19,828 nt of DNA, taken from NCBI GenBank assembly GCA_937916405.1, contig CALFUF010000088.1, forward strand, positions 1 to 19,828, written 5' to 3'. The stretch is from an uncultured Prevotella sp. GTDB taxonomy: Bacteria; Bacteroidota; Bacteroidia; Bacteroidales; Bacteroidaceae. The position numbers and the translations under genes are program-made. The notes beneath the pieces are model-generated. The model searched no databases. It saw only the letters and a program-made list of their open reading frames with translations, and was not told the DNA's origin. Shown piece after piece: positions 1 through 8,300 of this stretch. Positions within the stretch are counted from its first letter, which is position 1. Every line of letters starts with the position of its first letter.

Positions 1-79
1 GCGTACTCGCGTATGAATAGCCGCCATTCTTGTGAATCTTCACTCTGTACGATGTATCCTTGTCTATTGTCCTTGCCAT
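1..79 (-). CDS. 5' end of a leftward gene, transposase-like N-terminus (partial)
   Basis: An ATG on the minus strand at 77-79 opens a frame of 26 codons that leaves the window at its left edge without a stop. The peptide contains RVKIHKNGGYSYAST, which from memory resembles the first residues of Bacteroidota IS1634/IS4-like transposases; this was not checked against any database. A perfect TAnnTTTG promoter box lies about 22 bases upstream at 102-109, and the leader is full of short repeats, as expected at the end of an insertion sequence. The catalytic domain is outside the window, so the assignment rests on little sequence. It could equally be another small conserved protein. Confidence 0.4.
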   Translation of the reverse strand, partial: MARTIDKDTSYRVKIHKNGGYSYAST

Positions 80-81
80 GA

Positions 82-200
82 TTGTACTACTATTGATAGT
101 ACAAAGGTAGTACAAATAGTTAGAAGAAACTAAACCGATAAACATAATTTATACTTGAATAGCAGCTATTTAACAAGATTTATAGGATTGATAGTACAAA
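82..200. repeat. Cluster of TAGTACAAA repeats around a promoter
   Basis: The 9-mer TAGTACAAA occurs at 97-105, 108-116 and 192-200. An inverted copy matching 8 of 9 bases (TTGTACTA) lies at 82-89. The first and last copies belong to a longer 14-base direct repeat, ATTGATAGTACAAA, at 92-105 and 187-200. The copies at 82-90 and 107-115 form a 9-bp inverted repeat with a 16-base centre. The stretch from 80 to 210 is AT-rich and has no gene. It may be the terminal region of an insertion sequence. Confidence 0.5.
102..109 (-). promoter_or_regulatory. Bacteroidota -7 promoter box for the leftward gene
   Basis: Reads TACCTTTG on the minus strand, an exact match to the TAnnTTTG box recognised by the Bacteroidota primary sigma factor. 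It lies about 22 bases before the ATG at 77-79, so the leader would be very short. Two of the TAGTACAAA repeats flank and overlap it, which could make them operator or transposase-binding sites. A convincing -33 box was not seen. Confidence 0.5.
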
Positions 201-210
201 ATATAATTAA

Positions 211-324
211 ACTCAGATCTATATGTCAGGTATCTGTACCTATCAGCAGTATGATGATTATTTCTCTGCCCGCCGCTTAGGCATCAACTCCGGTCGTATC
301 TTTACTGGTGTAATGATGAAATAA
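211..324 (+). pseudogene. Severed C-terminal tail, outer-membrane beta-barrel-like
   Basis: An open rightward frame begins just after a TAA at 208-210 and ends with TAA at 322-324, about 37 codons, with an ATG at 223. It contains YDDYFSARRLGINSGRIF followed by a short hydrophobic end. This alternating aromatic/polar pattern close to the stop is like the last strand of TonB-dependent receptors and other Bacteroidota beta-barrel proteins. There is no promoter, signal peptide or room for a complete gene. The repeat-rich, transposase-like stretch lies immediately to its left, so the likely history is a gene cut by an insertion. It is convergent with the CapA gene, whose stop lies 9 bases away. 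The family assignment is an inference from a short peptide. Confidence 0.3.
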
Positions 325-333
325 GGGACTTGC

Positions 334-1356
334 TTATTTCAACGTGATATTGCCGTCCTTGTCAATACGTGCCTCGCTATGGGGAACGTCACTGTTGGTG
401 AGGTTCATCATCTCACGAGCTACATGCTGGTTGGCATCCTTACGGGGACCAACACCTTTCTGCTGGAGGAAGGAGTGAATCTTGCCGCTGAGGAAACGAC
501 CGTGTTTGTCGATCTTAATCTCTACGACAGGGGAGTAGGCAGAGATGCCGGCAAGACTCATACCGTAAGGGGTGCAGAAATTACCAAGGCTGTAGGCAAT
601 GAAACGACCTTTATAAACCTCAGTGGCACGTACGACATGGGGACCATGACCGTAGACGATGTCGGCTCCGTTGTCGATGCAGAAGTGGGCAAACTCACGA
701 AGGGAGCCACGATCCTCTCCCAAGAAACTCTCCGCACCCTGGGGGAGATGGTTTTTCGTTCTTCCCTCAGCGCCACCATGGAAAGAGACGATGATAATAT
801 CCGTCTTGCTCTTCAGGTCGTCGATGATACGCTTGACGGTCTGAAGGTCACGATGCTTGAGAGTGTACTGGTTATGTCCGAAAGCACACAAGCCGAACTT
901 GATGCCGTTGCGGACGACCACGGCAGACTCCACATGTCCCTTGATACCTGAGAACTTGATACCCTGTTTCGTCAACTGCTGCTCAGTGCTGGCAATACCC
1001 TCGGCACCAAAATCGTTAGCATGATTGTTTGCCATGCTGAGGAAGTCGTAGCCGGCATCTTTCAGCAGATGCGAATAACTGGTTGGCGTGCGGAAAGAGT
1101 AACTGTTAGGACCACCGCCCTTGGTGCTCTTACCACCATCCAACAGGGTTCCCTCCAAATTGCCAACAGTGATGGTGGCACGTTGCAGGATAGGTTTTAC
1201 ATCACGGAAGACCTCCTCACCATTCTTTGGAGGCAGTGAGACACCAGGGTAGGTCGTACCCATCATGATATCCCCTGTCATGGCAACGGTGATATCATCA
1301 GAAAAGCAGGCTATGCAATAGCCTGCCAATAAGGTCATGAAGAATATCTTTCTCAT
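334..1356 (-). CDS. CapA-family metallophosphatase-like protein (PGA_cap)
   Basis: A 340-aa exported protein of the CapA (poly-gamma-glutamate capsule) family, which has a calcineurin-like metallophosphoesterase fold. Visible motifs in order are TGD (27-29), GNLEG (65-69), NNHANDFG (110-117), SFHGGAE (191-197), GHGPHV (236-241) and YSLGNF (255-260), the usual metal-ligand pattern. The first ~18 residues are a signal peptide; the cysteines at 14 and 17 do not make a clean lipobox. The family is named for capsule anchoring, but many Bacteroidota members sit apart from capsule genes and their substrate is unknown. It is the last gene of a three-gene operon with two cell-wall peptidases, 30 bases after the NlpC/P60 stop, which supports an envelope role. 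The gene appears intact and of normal length. Confidence 0.88.
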   Translation of the reverse strand: MRKIFFMTLLAGYCIACFSDDITVAMTGDIMMGTTYPGVSLPPKNGEEVFRDVKPILQRATITVGNLEGTLLDGGKSTKGGGPNSYSFRTPTSYSHLLKDAGYDFLSMANNHANDFGAEGIASTEQQLTKQGIKFSGIKGHVESAVVVRNGIKFGLCAFGHNQYTLKHRDLQTVKRIIDDLKSKTDIIIVSFHGGAEGRTKNHLPQGAESFLGEDRGSLREFAHFCIDNGADIVYGHGPHVVRATEVYKGRFIAYSLGNFCTPYGMSLAGISAYSPVVEIKIDKHGRFLSGKIHSFLQQKGVGPRKDANQHVAREMMNLTNSDVPHSEARIDKDGNITLK

Positions 1357-1386
1357 TGTTATTTCAATTTTTCAATCCTTCAATCC

Positions 1387-1956
1387 TCACTTTGCTACAC
1401 GACGAACACCAATATAACGGCGACTGTAATTACCGTCTGTGGAGTGGCTGATCTTCACACCACTCTTCGTGCTGGCATGGATGAATGTGAAAGTATTGTC
1501 GATGGGATTGTAATCCAAAACAATCCCCACATGTCCTACATTACGACCAGAGTTAGGACTGGTGAAGAAAACCAGGTCTCCTGGCTGCATCTCCTCACGA
1601 CGGATAGGGATATTACGAGCATACTGATCGCGAGAGGAACAGCCAATCGCAATATTGTTCTGTTTGTAGACATAGCTGGTAAAACCTGAGCAGTCAAAGG
1701 TGTATGGTCCCTTACTGCCAAGGCGATAACGTGCGCCTATCAAGGAGGTCGCCTGGTTGAGGATGTCATCCGTGGAGGCGAAACTCATATTGACATCATA
1801 GCCGTCAGCATACAGGAAGTCGAAGTTGTCGATCTCCTCATATACCGTCTCTGTGCGTTGGATTTTCTTTGCTTTCTTTTTCTTGCCCTTTGCCAATGCG
1901 ACATCCACAGAGGATAAAAGCATCAGTAAGATGCAAAACATAATTTTCTGTCTCAT
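1387..1956 (-). CDS. Secreted NlpC/P60 peptidoglycan peptidase
   Basis: A 189-aa exported cysteine peptidase that would cut peptide stems of peptidoglycan in the periplasm. Residues 1-22 form a signal peptide ending in ALA. A very lysine-rich stretch follows at 24-31 (GKKKKAKK), then the NlpC/P60 domain at about 63-187. The catalytic triad can be read: Cys89 in FDCSGF, His142 in GHVGIV and His160 in FIHAS. The domain is close to minimal, with no SH3 or LysM targeting module; the basic patch could bind the wall or teichoic-like polymers instead (inference). It lies between an M23 peptidase gene (46-base gap upstream) and a CapA-like gene (30-base gap downstream) on the same strand, so the three are probably cotranscribed. 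Confidence 0.92.
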   Translation of the reverse strand: MRQKIMFCILLMLLSSVDVALAKGKKKKAKKIQRTETVYEEIDNFDFLYADGYDVNMSFASTDDILNQATSLIGARYRLGSKGPYTFDCSGFTSYVYKQNNIAIGCSSRDQYARNIPIRREEMQPGDLVFFTSPNSGRNVGHVGIVLDYNPIDNTFTFIHASTKSGVKISHSTDGNYSRRYIGVRRVAK

Positions 1957-1974
1957 TTAGATTTTTTCTGGTCA

Positions 1975-1989
1975 ACGGCTTCGCGCCGT
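1975..1989. repeat. Small hairpin between the two cell-wall peptidase genes
   Basis: Perfect 5-bp stem ACGGC/GCCGT around a 5-base loop, in the 46-base gap between the M23 and NlpC/P60 genes. No U-tract follows it in the direction of transcription, so it is unlikely to terminate; it could tune message stability. Low weight. Confidence 0.3.
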
Positions 1990-2002
1990 GGGATTGTTTG
2001 GT

Positions 2003-2959
2003 TTAATTATATCTTAGGATTTGTCCTGGTCTAATACGGGTTGTCGTCTTGATATGGTTCAACTTACAAATAGCACTCACTGTCATACCACGCTTGCGGG
2101 CAATAGAAGACAGTGTCTCACCCTTTGCCACCTTGTGGAAGCGGGTGCCGTGTGTCTTGGCATGCTTTGTCTTTGAAGACGGAGCGGAAGCGTATGACTG
2201 CTGTGGAATGTCAAGGTCGCCATTAACGGCTACACCTCCAACACCACGCAGGCGAGTTGCCTCAGCAGACTCACGGTTGTATGTGGATTTGCGGAATACA
2301 TAATAGTCGCTAACGACATCCTGGTTCTTGAAGTCGAACATCAGGGCGGGGTTCAGGGCGATACCACACAGACGGGTTTCGAAATGCAGGTGAGAACCTG
2401 TACTACGACCAGTGTTACCACCAAGACCGATAGGATCACCGGCACGAACCTCCTGTTCCTCTGTTACCAGTTGCTTGGACATATGACCATAGATGGTCTC
2501 CAGTCCGTTATAGTGGCGGATGACCACGTACTTGCCATAGCCACGTCCCTCATATCTTACGATACGTACCTTACCACTGAAAGCGGCACGGATGGTGTCA
2601 CCAATATACACCTTGATATCCAGTCCTTTATGCTGGCGTCCCCAGCGAGCACCAAAGTTACTGGTCAGCACACGGCTTGGTGTAGGCATGCAGAAACCAC
2701 GTAAGTCAATACGGAAAGAGTCTGGTAATACCGTTGCTTTATGAGCGTAACGGTTGTTCCAGTCATTATATAGGTCGGCTGCGGGAGAGTCGTAGCTCTC
2801 AGCCTGAATAAGTCTGTGGAGTGCCATGCTGTCGACAGCCTTCATCTTGCGGTCGATAGGAGCTTGCTTGGCAAGCAGATCCTGTCCCATAGCGGGAATG
2901 GCAATTATGGTTAAAGCGAATGAAATAGCAACGTTCTTAAATTGTCTTTTAGTCAACAT
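2003..2959 (-). CDS. Secreted M23 metallopeptidase with C-terminal LysM
   Basis: A 318-aa exported zinc endopeptidase of the M23 (LytM/lysostaphin) family that cuts peptidoglycan cross-links. It has a signal peptide (about 1-25), a linker, the M23 core at about 94-205, and a C-terminal LysM wall-binding repeat at about 274-317. Zinc ligands are His110 and Asp114 in HKGLD and His192 in HLHFE; His159 (YGHM) and His190 complete the active site, so it should be catalytically competent rather than an EnvC-type activator. This is the first gene of the envelope operon. A TACCTTTG box lies about 50 bases before the ATG, and the 131-base gap to recG is the only sizeable gap on this strand between pdxJ and the CapA-like gene, so transcription probably restarts here. 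Confidence 0.93.
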   Translation of the reverse strand: MLTKRQFKNVAISFALTIIAIPAMGQDLLAKQAPIDRKMKAVDSMALHRLIQAESYDSPAADLYNDWNNRYAHKATVLPDSFRIDLRGFCMPTPSRVLTSNFGARWGRQHKGLDIKVYIGDTIRAAFSGKVRIVRYEGRGYGKYVVIRHYNGLETIYGHMSKQLVTEEQEVRAGDPIGLGGNTGRSTGSHLHFETRLCGIALNPALMFDFKNQDVVSDYYVFRKSTYNRESAEATRLRGVGGVAVNGDLDIPQQSYASAPSSKTKHAKTHGTRFHKVAKGETLSSIARKRGMTVSAICKLNHIKTTTRIRPGQILRYN

Positions 2960-3009
2960 AATTTATTATTTTCGGTTCGAATTAGTTCCCAATAGGAAAA
3001 ATATCGGTG

Positions 3010-3017
3010 CAAAGGTA
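3010..3017 (-). promoter_or_regulatory. TAnnTTTG promoter box for the envelope operon
   Basis: TACCTTTG on the minus strand, about 50 bases before the M23 start codon. A second box-like match, TAACTTTG, lies 20 bases further upstream at 3030-3037. The interval 2960-3090 holds nothing else except a weak 6-bp inverted repeat at 3065-3086 just after recG. Which of the two boxes is used cannot be told by eye. Confidence 0.55.
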
Positions 3018-3090
3018 ATAAAAAAAGTGCAAAGTTAGCAGAAGAAGTAGTGTGCGTTAACAATAATTGTGTGTTATTTAACAATTCACG

Positions 3091-5193
3091 TCAAGAAATG
3101 GCTGCCCAGTTAACGTTTGTTTTCCTTAATTGACGCAATCTGTTCCATAGCATCCAATACTTATTGGACGTGCATTCGGGGTCGTCATCTATAATCTTTT
3201 GTGCCTCGTCACGAGCCATTTGTACGAGTTGTCCGTCCCTTGCGATATCCGCGATTTTCAGGTCGAAAGCCATACCGCTCTGCTGGGTCCCTTCCAAGTC
3301 GCCGGGACCTCGTAATTTCAGGTCTGCCTCAGCGATGCGGAAACCGTCGTTCGTCTCGCACATGATGTCGATTCTCTTACGGGTATCCTCACTCAACTGG
3401 TAGTTAGTGACAAGGATGCAATAGCTCTGGTCGGCACCTCGTCCGACACGTCCTCGTAACTGGTGTAACTGGCTGAGTCCGAAGCGTTGAGCCTCTAAGA
3501 TGACCATCACAGAGGCGTTGGGGACATTGACGCCCACCTCAATGACGGTAGTTGCGACGAGCATCTGTGTCTCCCCTTTGACGAAGTGCTGCATCTCCTT
3601 CTCCTTATCCTTGGGTTTCATCTTCCCATGTACCTTGCTCAGGCGGAATTCAGGGAATACCTGTCGTAACACCTCAAAACCATCCTCTAAGTTCTTGAGG
3701 TCGATCTTCTCACTTTCCTCAATGAGTGGGAAAACAATATAGACCTGTCTGCCCTGATTGATTTGTTTTCGCAGTCCATCATACAGGGAGGGCATGCTGC
3801 GGTCAAAGACATGAGTGGTGACCACAGGCTTGCGTCCTGGGGGCAGTTCGTCGATGACACTTACGTCCAAGTCGCCATAAAGGGTCATGGCAAGGGTTCG
3901 TGGGATAGGTGTCGCCGTCATCACCAGCACATGGGGTGGGTTGGTGTTCTTGCTCCATAGCTTAGCACGCTGGGCGACCCCAAAGCGGTGTTGCTCGTCG
4001 ACCACCACCATGCCGAGGTTGGAGAAGATGACGGTATCCTCGATGACAGCATGAGTTCCCACGAGAATCTGTATACTGCCATTCTGCAGTCCTTCCAGCA
4101 CTTCCTGTCGTTTCTTCCCTTTCACGATACCCGTCAACAGCTCTACGCTGATATTCATCCCTTTGAGAAAGTCCTGAATAGTCTGTAGATGCTGCTCTGC
4201 AAGAATCTCCGTTGGTGCCATGATACATGCTTGATAACCGTTATCGAGGGCGATAAGCATGGACATGAGCGCTACTAAAGTCTTGCCGCTTCCTACGTCA
4301 CCTTGCAATAGACGATTCATCTGTCGTCCAGACCCAGTGTCCTTGCGTATCTCACGAATCACCCGTTTCTGTGCTTCTGTCAGTTGGAAAGGCAGGTAAT
4401 CACGATAGAAAGAGTTGAAGTAGTCGCCGACTCGTGAGAACACATAACCACGATATTTCCGTCGATGGTCGCTGGCATACCTTAATATGTTCAGCTGGAC
4501 ATAGAAGAGCTCCTCGAATTTCAAGCGGACACGAGCTCTCTCCAATTCTTTGGCATCCTGTGGGTAATGGATCTTGCGAAGCGCCTCGTCACGACTCATC
4601 AGGTGGAGGCGGCTGGTGATAAAGTCGGGTAGGGTCTCTGGTAGCGGTTCTTTGAGGGTGTCGAGGAGCGTCTTGACAAAACGCTCTACGCATCGGGAGT
4701 TAAGCCCGCTCTTCTTCATCTTCTCCGTCGTGTTGTAATAGGGTTGCATACCCATCGTGGAGAGTTCCAGCTTGTCAGCGGCGTCTATGTCGGGATGGGT
4801 GACGTTGATACGACCGTTAAAGACATTCGGTCGTCCGAAGATGATATACTCCGTACCTATCTTGTATTTCTGTTTGGCGTATTTTCCTCCATTGAACCAG
4901 GTCAGGTCCATTACCTTTCCGCTGCCGTCAGTGAAATGGGCGACAACCCGTTCCTTGCGTGCGCTCATCTTGAACGTCTCGAAACTGAGGATATGTCCTT
5001 TGACTTGCACGAAAGGCATATCACCAGTCAGTTCCCTTATGGAGTAGATACGACTGCGATCCACATGTTTATAGGGATAATACTGCAACAAGTCACCAAA
5101 ATTCTCAATACCCAGTTCCTGACTGAGCATCTTTCTCCTGTTGGGTCCCACCCCTGGTAGGAACTGTATATCTTGTTGCAGTATGTCCGTCAT
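3091..5193 (-). CDS. recG: ATP-dependent DNA helicase RecG
   Basis: A 700-aa superfamily 2 helicase that binds stalled forks and Holliday junctions and drives fork reversal. The N-terminal wedge (OB-fold) region covers about 1-250. The helicase core shows Walker A GDVGSGKT (298-305), the DEQH box (399-402), TATP (426-429) and motif VI in HQLRGRVGRG (577-586). The RecG-specific C-terminal element LRGPGDLEGTQQSG is at about 627-640. Length is normal and no key residue is missing. The start lies only 4 bases after the stop of the restriction subunit gene upstream, so recG expression now probably depends on transcription through the defence island. In related genomes recG is expected to follow ispD directly (from memory), which makes it the right-hand flank, in transcription order, of the insertion. 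Confidence 0.97.
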   Translation of the reverse strand: MTDILQQDIQFLPGVGPNRRKMLSQELGIENFGDLLQYYPYKHVDRSRIYSIRELTGDMPFVQVKGHILSFETFKMSARKERVVAHFTDGSGKVMDLTWFNGGKYAKQKYKIGTEYIIFGRPNVFNGRINVTHPDIDAADKLELSTMGMQPYYNTTEKMKKSGLNSRCVERFVKTLLDTLKEPLPETLPDFITSRLHLMSRDEALRKIHYPQDAKELERARVRLKFEELFYVQLNILRYASDHRRKYRGYVFSRVGDYFNSFYRDYLPFQLTEAQKRVIREIRKDTGSGRQMNRLLQGDVGSGKTLVALMSMLIALDNGYQACIMAPTEILAEQHLQTIQDFLKGMNISVELLTGIVKGKKRQEVLEGLQNGSIQILVGTHAVIEDTVIFSNLGMVVVDEQHRFGVAQRAKLWSKNTNPPHVLVMTATPIPRTLAMTLYGDLDVSVIDELPPGRKPVVTTHVFDRSMPSLYDGLRKQINQGRQVYIVFPLIEESEKIDLKNLEDGFEVLRQVFPEFRLSKVHGKMKPKDKEKEMQHFVKGETQMLVATTVIEVGVNVPNASVMVILEAQRFGLSQLHQLRGRVGRGADQSYCILVTNYQLSEDTRKRIDIMCETNDGFRIAEADLKLRGPGDLEGTQQSGMAFDLKIADIARDGQLVQMARDEAQKIIDDDPECTSNKYWMLWNRLRQLRKTNVNWAAIS

Positions 5194-5197
5194 TGCG

Positions 5198-7873
5198 TTA
5201 TGCTATTGCTGTTACATATTCAAATTGCATCGTCCGACTAATTGCATTGTGAGGAATAAGAACATATTGCCAAGGCTTTGATACTTCTTTTGATACAATA
5301 GAACAATATTCCATTGCTGCCTTTTTCTTTTCTTTTACGTCATTGTCATTGAGGTCCTTTTCTGCTTTTGTCTCAATCATATAAATCTTGGTGGCAGTTT
5401 CTACGATGAAATCAGGCTCATACAAATGAGCGCCATTTCCCCAATAGATTCTAAATTGATTAGGCACAGGACGGAGCCATTTCAAGACCTTACCATCGTT
5501 TTCAAGTAGATTTGCAAAATCCAATTCTGTGGAACTATCAAATTTGTAAGTCAAATAGTAAGACTTTAAGAATCCCCTAAAGATATATTTCTTGACTAAT
5601 GACTTTTGATTATCTTTAAAGACGTGTCGATAATCTAAATAACCATATGCAGTTTCCTCTGTTAGATGTTGTGGCAACAATTCGACAAAGGGAAGAACTT
5701 TTGAACTTGCATATCCTTTCTTTTCCAGAGTGAAGTGTTCTCTCATTTGTTGATAAACCCTATTTGCTATTGCAGATTTAAATTGGTGAACTTTATTGGC
5801 GACATCATTTCCTTCCTCTGTTTGTGCTTTTACAGCCTCAACTGCTTGTTCTGCCAAGTGGAATAATAGTTCAGCATTCTCGTCATAGTCAATTTCTTCA
5901 AAGTTCATGAGTTGAGCAACAATCTCTTTCACTGGATTATCAAAATAACCACTGGAAATGGCAGTGAGTACTTCAACCTCTTTATCTTTTAGTCCCATGC
6001 GAAGAATCTCGTTACTTAATTCTGGGAAAGAAAAGCCCTCAGAGGTGTCTAATTCAAAATCATGGAAGACGGCTGTTGCTTGTGGTTGCTCAATGACTAC
6101 ACGAGGAATTTCTATGATATTGTCAATGTAATCTTTTACAACTACATTGATGACTGGCATGATTTCTTCTATTTGTTTCTTGGATTCTTCTTCAGCAAAA
6201 AGCGGATTAGCAACAAAAGTCTTCTCACGGATAATTTCTTCCGTGATTTTCTTTAATTTGGCAATATTCTCGGGTTTAGCAAGTTCTTCTTTGTTCTTTA
6301 CTTGTGTGTTCATTTGGGGAATCGCATCCCAAATAGCCAGCCTTGCATCACAAACGGCTTTTGCTTTTGCTGCATCAAGAACTTTCTCTGCCTTCTTTTT
6401 TTCTTCCTCAAACTTCTCTTCGACAGACGTCTTACTTTTGACAATTTTACCAGAAACAGGCTTCAGTTCTTCATCGTCCAGTTCTATGTAACTGAGTTTG
6501 TTCAGTAGCGAGTTGGGGTCTTGTGCACGAGTGATAACCTCATCAAAGTTCTCATGGGCAATCACCGTCAGTTTATCAACTTCTTCATTTCCTGTTCTTT
6601 TTCCTCCGTATGGTAGACGAAGACCACGTCCGATAGTCTGTTCTACTAATGTGATGGCATCAGCAGCACGGAGTGGGACTATTGTATAAAGGTTTGTCAC
6701 GTCCCACCCCTCTTTTAGCATGTTTACATGCACCACAACTTCTATCTGGTTGTTTGGGTCTTCTAAGGAAACAAACTGCTGGTCAATTTCGTCGTTCTTC
6801 TTCGTCGAACTGTCTATCTGTAAGACCTTCCCCTTATATTTTCCGTCATAGATTCTGTTTTCAATCAATTCCACCGTCTCTTTAGCGTGTTGGATATTTC
6901 GGCACACGACCAAAATAAAAGGTTTAACTAATGGGACATTGTTTTCTTTTGAATATAATTCCAAATGTAGTTTCGTATGTTCATGAATGCTGATGGCATC
7001 CTCCAGTTTTAGTACATCCAGTTCTTCAGGTGTCTGGTCTTTTTTCTCAAAGTTCCTGCGCTTGGCTATAGTTGGGTTCTTTACATATTTTCCTTCTGCC
7101 AGAGCCTCTGCCAAATTGTACTCATAAACGATGTTTTTGAAAGGCTTTCCTTTTTCATCGTATGGTGTTGCTGTCATTTCTAAACCAAGGATAGGTCGCA
7201 ACTCATTGATCGCTTTTCTCGAAGCATCAGCATGATAGCGGTGAGCCTCATCCATCAATATCACTAAGTCGTCAAGATTAGCCAGATATTTGTAATACGA
7301 CTGTCCTAAATACTCGGAAAGCCGTTTCATTCTCGGTTCACCTTTTTTGTCTTCTTTACTGTCCTTGTTAAATTTCGAGATGTTGAATACATTAATCTGG
7401 ATTTCTGTTGACGAAAAAAGACCTCGTGCCTGTTCATAATTATCGCCCGTGATGATTCTTGGCTGATTATGTACAAACTCCGAAATGCCCTTGAACACAT
7501 ATTTCTCATAAGAAGGATCACCGAAGTCTCGGATCAATTTTTCATAAAGTGTCAAGTTTGGAGCAAGGACAAAGAAATGGCGAATACCTTTCTTTAAATA
7601 CAAATAGGCAATACAAGCACCCATCAGTCTTGTTTTCCCAATACCTGTTGCTATTGAGAATGCAAATGAAGGGAAGTCGCGTTCGAAGTCCTTACAGAGT
7701 GGGCATACAGTCTGTGCCTTTGTCAATTCTTCTTTGATAAACGCTCCGTTTTCTTCTTGGGTTGGCTTCTTCAGCGACAGTTCATCCGTCAACTTCACCA
7801 CGACATCAAGGGCCTTTCCCAAAGGCTCTCGCAAAGACATCCGTTGCTTGATATTGTTTACTATTGTATTCAT
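5198..7873 (-). CDS. Type III restriction-modification enzyme, Res subunit
   Basis: An 891-aa helicase-nuclease that would translocate on and cut unmodified DNA together with the methyltransferase encoded upstream. The SF2 helicase part shows Walker A ATGIGKT (75-81), DEAH (208-211), TATP (234-237), LKEGWDV (386-392) and motif VI QTIGRGLRLP (412-421). A charged, probably helical segment spans about 486-580. The C-terminal PD-(D/E)XK nuclease is visible as PD at 820-821 and ETK at 834-836, so the cleavage site looks intact. It begins 3 bases after the end of the DUF4276 remnant and ends 4 bases before recG. In ordinary type III systems res directly follows mod; here about 3.4 kb of other genes separate them. 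Confidence 0.93.
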   Translation of the reverse strand: MNTIVNNIKQRMSLREPLGKALDVVVKLTDELSLKKPTQEENGAFIKEELTKAQTVCPLCKDFERDFPSFAFSIATGIGKTRLMGACIAYLYLKKGIRHFFVLAPNLTLYEKLIRDFGDPSYEKYVFKGISEFVHNQPRIITGDNYEQARGLFSSTEIQINVFNISKFNKDSKEDKKGEPRMKRLSEYLGQSYYKYLANLDDLVILMDEAHRYHADASRKAINELRPILGLEMTATPYDEKGKPFKNIVYEYNLAEALAEGKYVKNPTIAKRRNFEKKDQTPEELDVLKLEDAISIHEHTKLHLELYSKENNVPLVKPFILVVCRNIQHAKETVELIENRIYDGKYKGKVLQIDSSTKKNDEIDQQFVSLEDPNNQIEVVVHVNMLKEGWDVTNLYTIVPLRAADAITLVEQTIGRGLRLPYGGKRTGNEEVDKLTVIAHENFDEVITRAQDPNSLLNKLSYIELDDEELKPVSGKIVKSKTSVEEKFEEEKKKAEKVLDAAKAKAVCDARLAIWDAIPQMNTQVKNKEELAKPENIAKLKKITEEIIREKTFVANPLFAEEESKKQIEEIMPVINVVVKDYIDNIIEIPRVVIEQPQATAVFHDFELDTSEGFSFPELSNEILRMGLKDKEVEVLTAISSGYFDNPVKEIVAQLMNFEEIDYDENAELLFHLAEQAVEAVKAQTEEGNDVANKVHQFKSAIANRVYQQMREHFTLEKKGYASSKVLPFVELLPQHLTEETAYGYLDYRHVFKDNQKSLVKKYIFRGFLKSYYLTYKFDSSTELDFANLLENDGKVLKWLRPVPNQFRIYWGNGAHLYEPDFIVETATKIYMIETKAEKDLNDNDVKEKKKAAMEYCSIVSKEVSKPWQYVLIPHNAISRTMQFEYVTAIA

Positions 7874-7876
7874 CTG

Positions 7877-8300
7877 CTATTTACATGCTTCAATTAACTT
7901 TTTAATCCATGCCCTAAAGCGGGGGCATTTTGCTAAAATATCATTGATGCCAATCTCCAATGCAATTATTAATATCTTCTGCTATACATTGCTCCATTTC
8001 TTCAACTTGTTCAATGTGAGTTGCTTTCTTTTCCCATCTTTCTTTCTGTGGAACCTCTGGTATCCTGAAGAAATCAACAAACGTGGAGACCACAAAATCT
8101 GATTTCTCCGAGGAGAGTAACTTCTTTGCATCATTTTTGAGATGCTCATAATTGACAAAACCACCCCGTCCTGTTTTACTTGTTCGAATCAATAATGGAG
8201 TTACACTAAATACTCCGTGCTGTTGCATATATGGAGCAATCAGTGAATTAACGAACTCTTGTTCCGTTTGCCCTTCTACAATAATATATAATCTTTTCAT
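7877..8300 (-). pseudogene. DUF4276 (TOPRIM-like) gene with internal out-of-frame deletion
   Basis: The open frame from 8300 gives 119 residues, stopping at 7941-7943. It opens with YIIVEGQTEQEF (residues 5-16, the conserved Glu motif) and carries FVDFFRIP in the middle, both typical of DUF4276 proteins, which are usually about 200-230 aa. After EDIN the frame goes astray. In another minus-strand frame the sequence reads EIGINDILAKCPRF and continues to a TAG at 7877-7879, which is the family's characteristic C-terminus. The central part (expected to include the HEFEALLF-type motif) is missing, so roughly 90-100 codons were lost at about 7963-7975 with a change of frame. The gene starts inside the stop of the upstream ATPase (ATGA overlap), and the remnant ends 3 bases before res. 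The partner ATPase is intact, so the pair has probably lost its effector. Confidence 0.8.

Noticed and set aside
379..951. 190-codon rightward frame across the CapA-like gene
   Set aside because: Antisense to a gene with clear motifs on the other strand; its own translation shows no domain and has no promoter box.
3065..3086. Terminator after recG
   Set aside because: Six-bp AT-only stem with a 10-base loop and no U-tract in the leftward direction; too weak to call.
4744..5160. 138-codon rightward frame opposite recG
   Set aside because: Mirror of the recG N-terminal coding sequence; no recognisable family and no start signal.
7734..8102. 122-codon rightward frame over the res start and DUF4276 remnant
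   Set aside because: Hydrophobic appearance comes from reading lysine/glutamate codons backwards; both opposing genes have family motifs.
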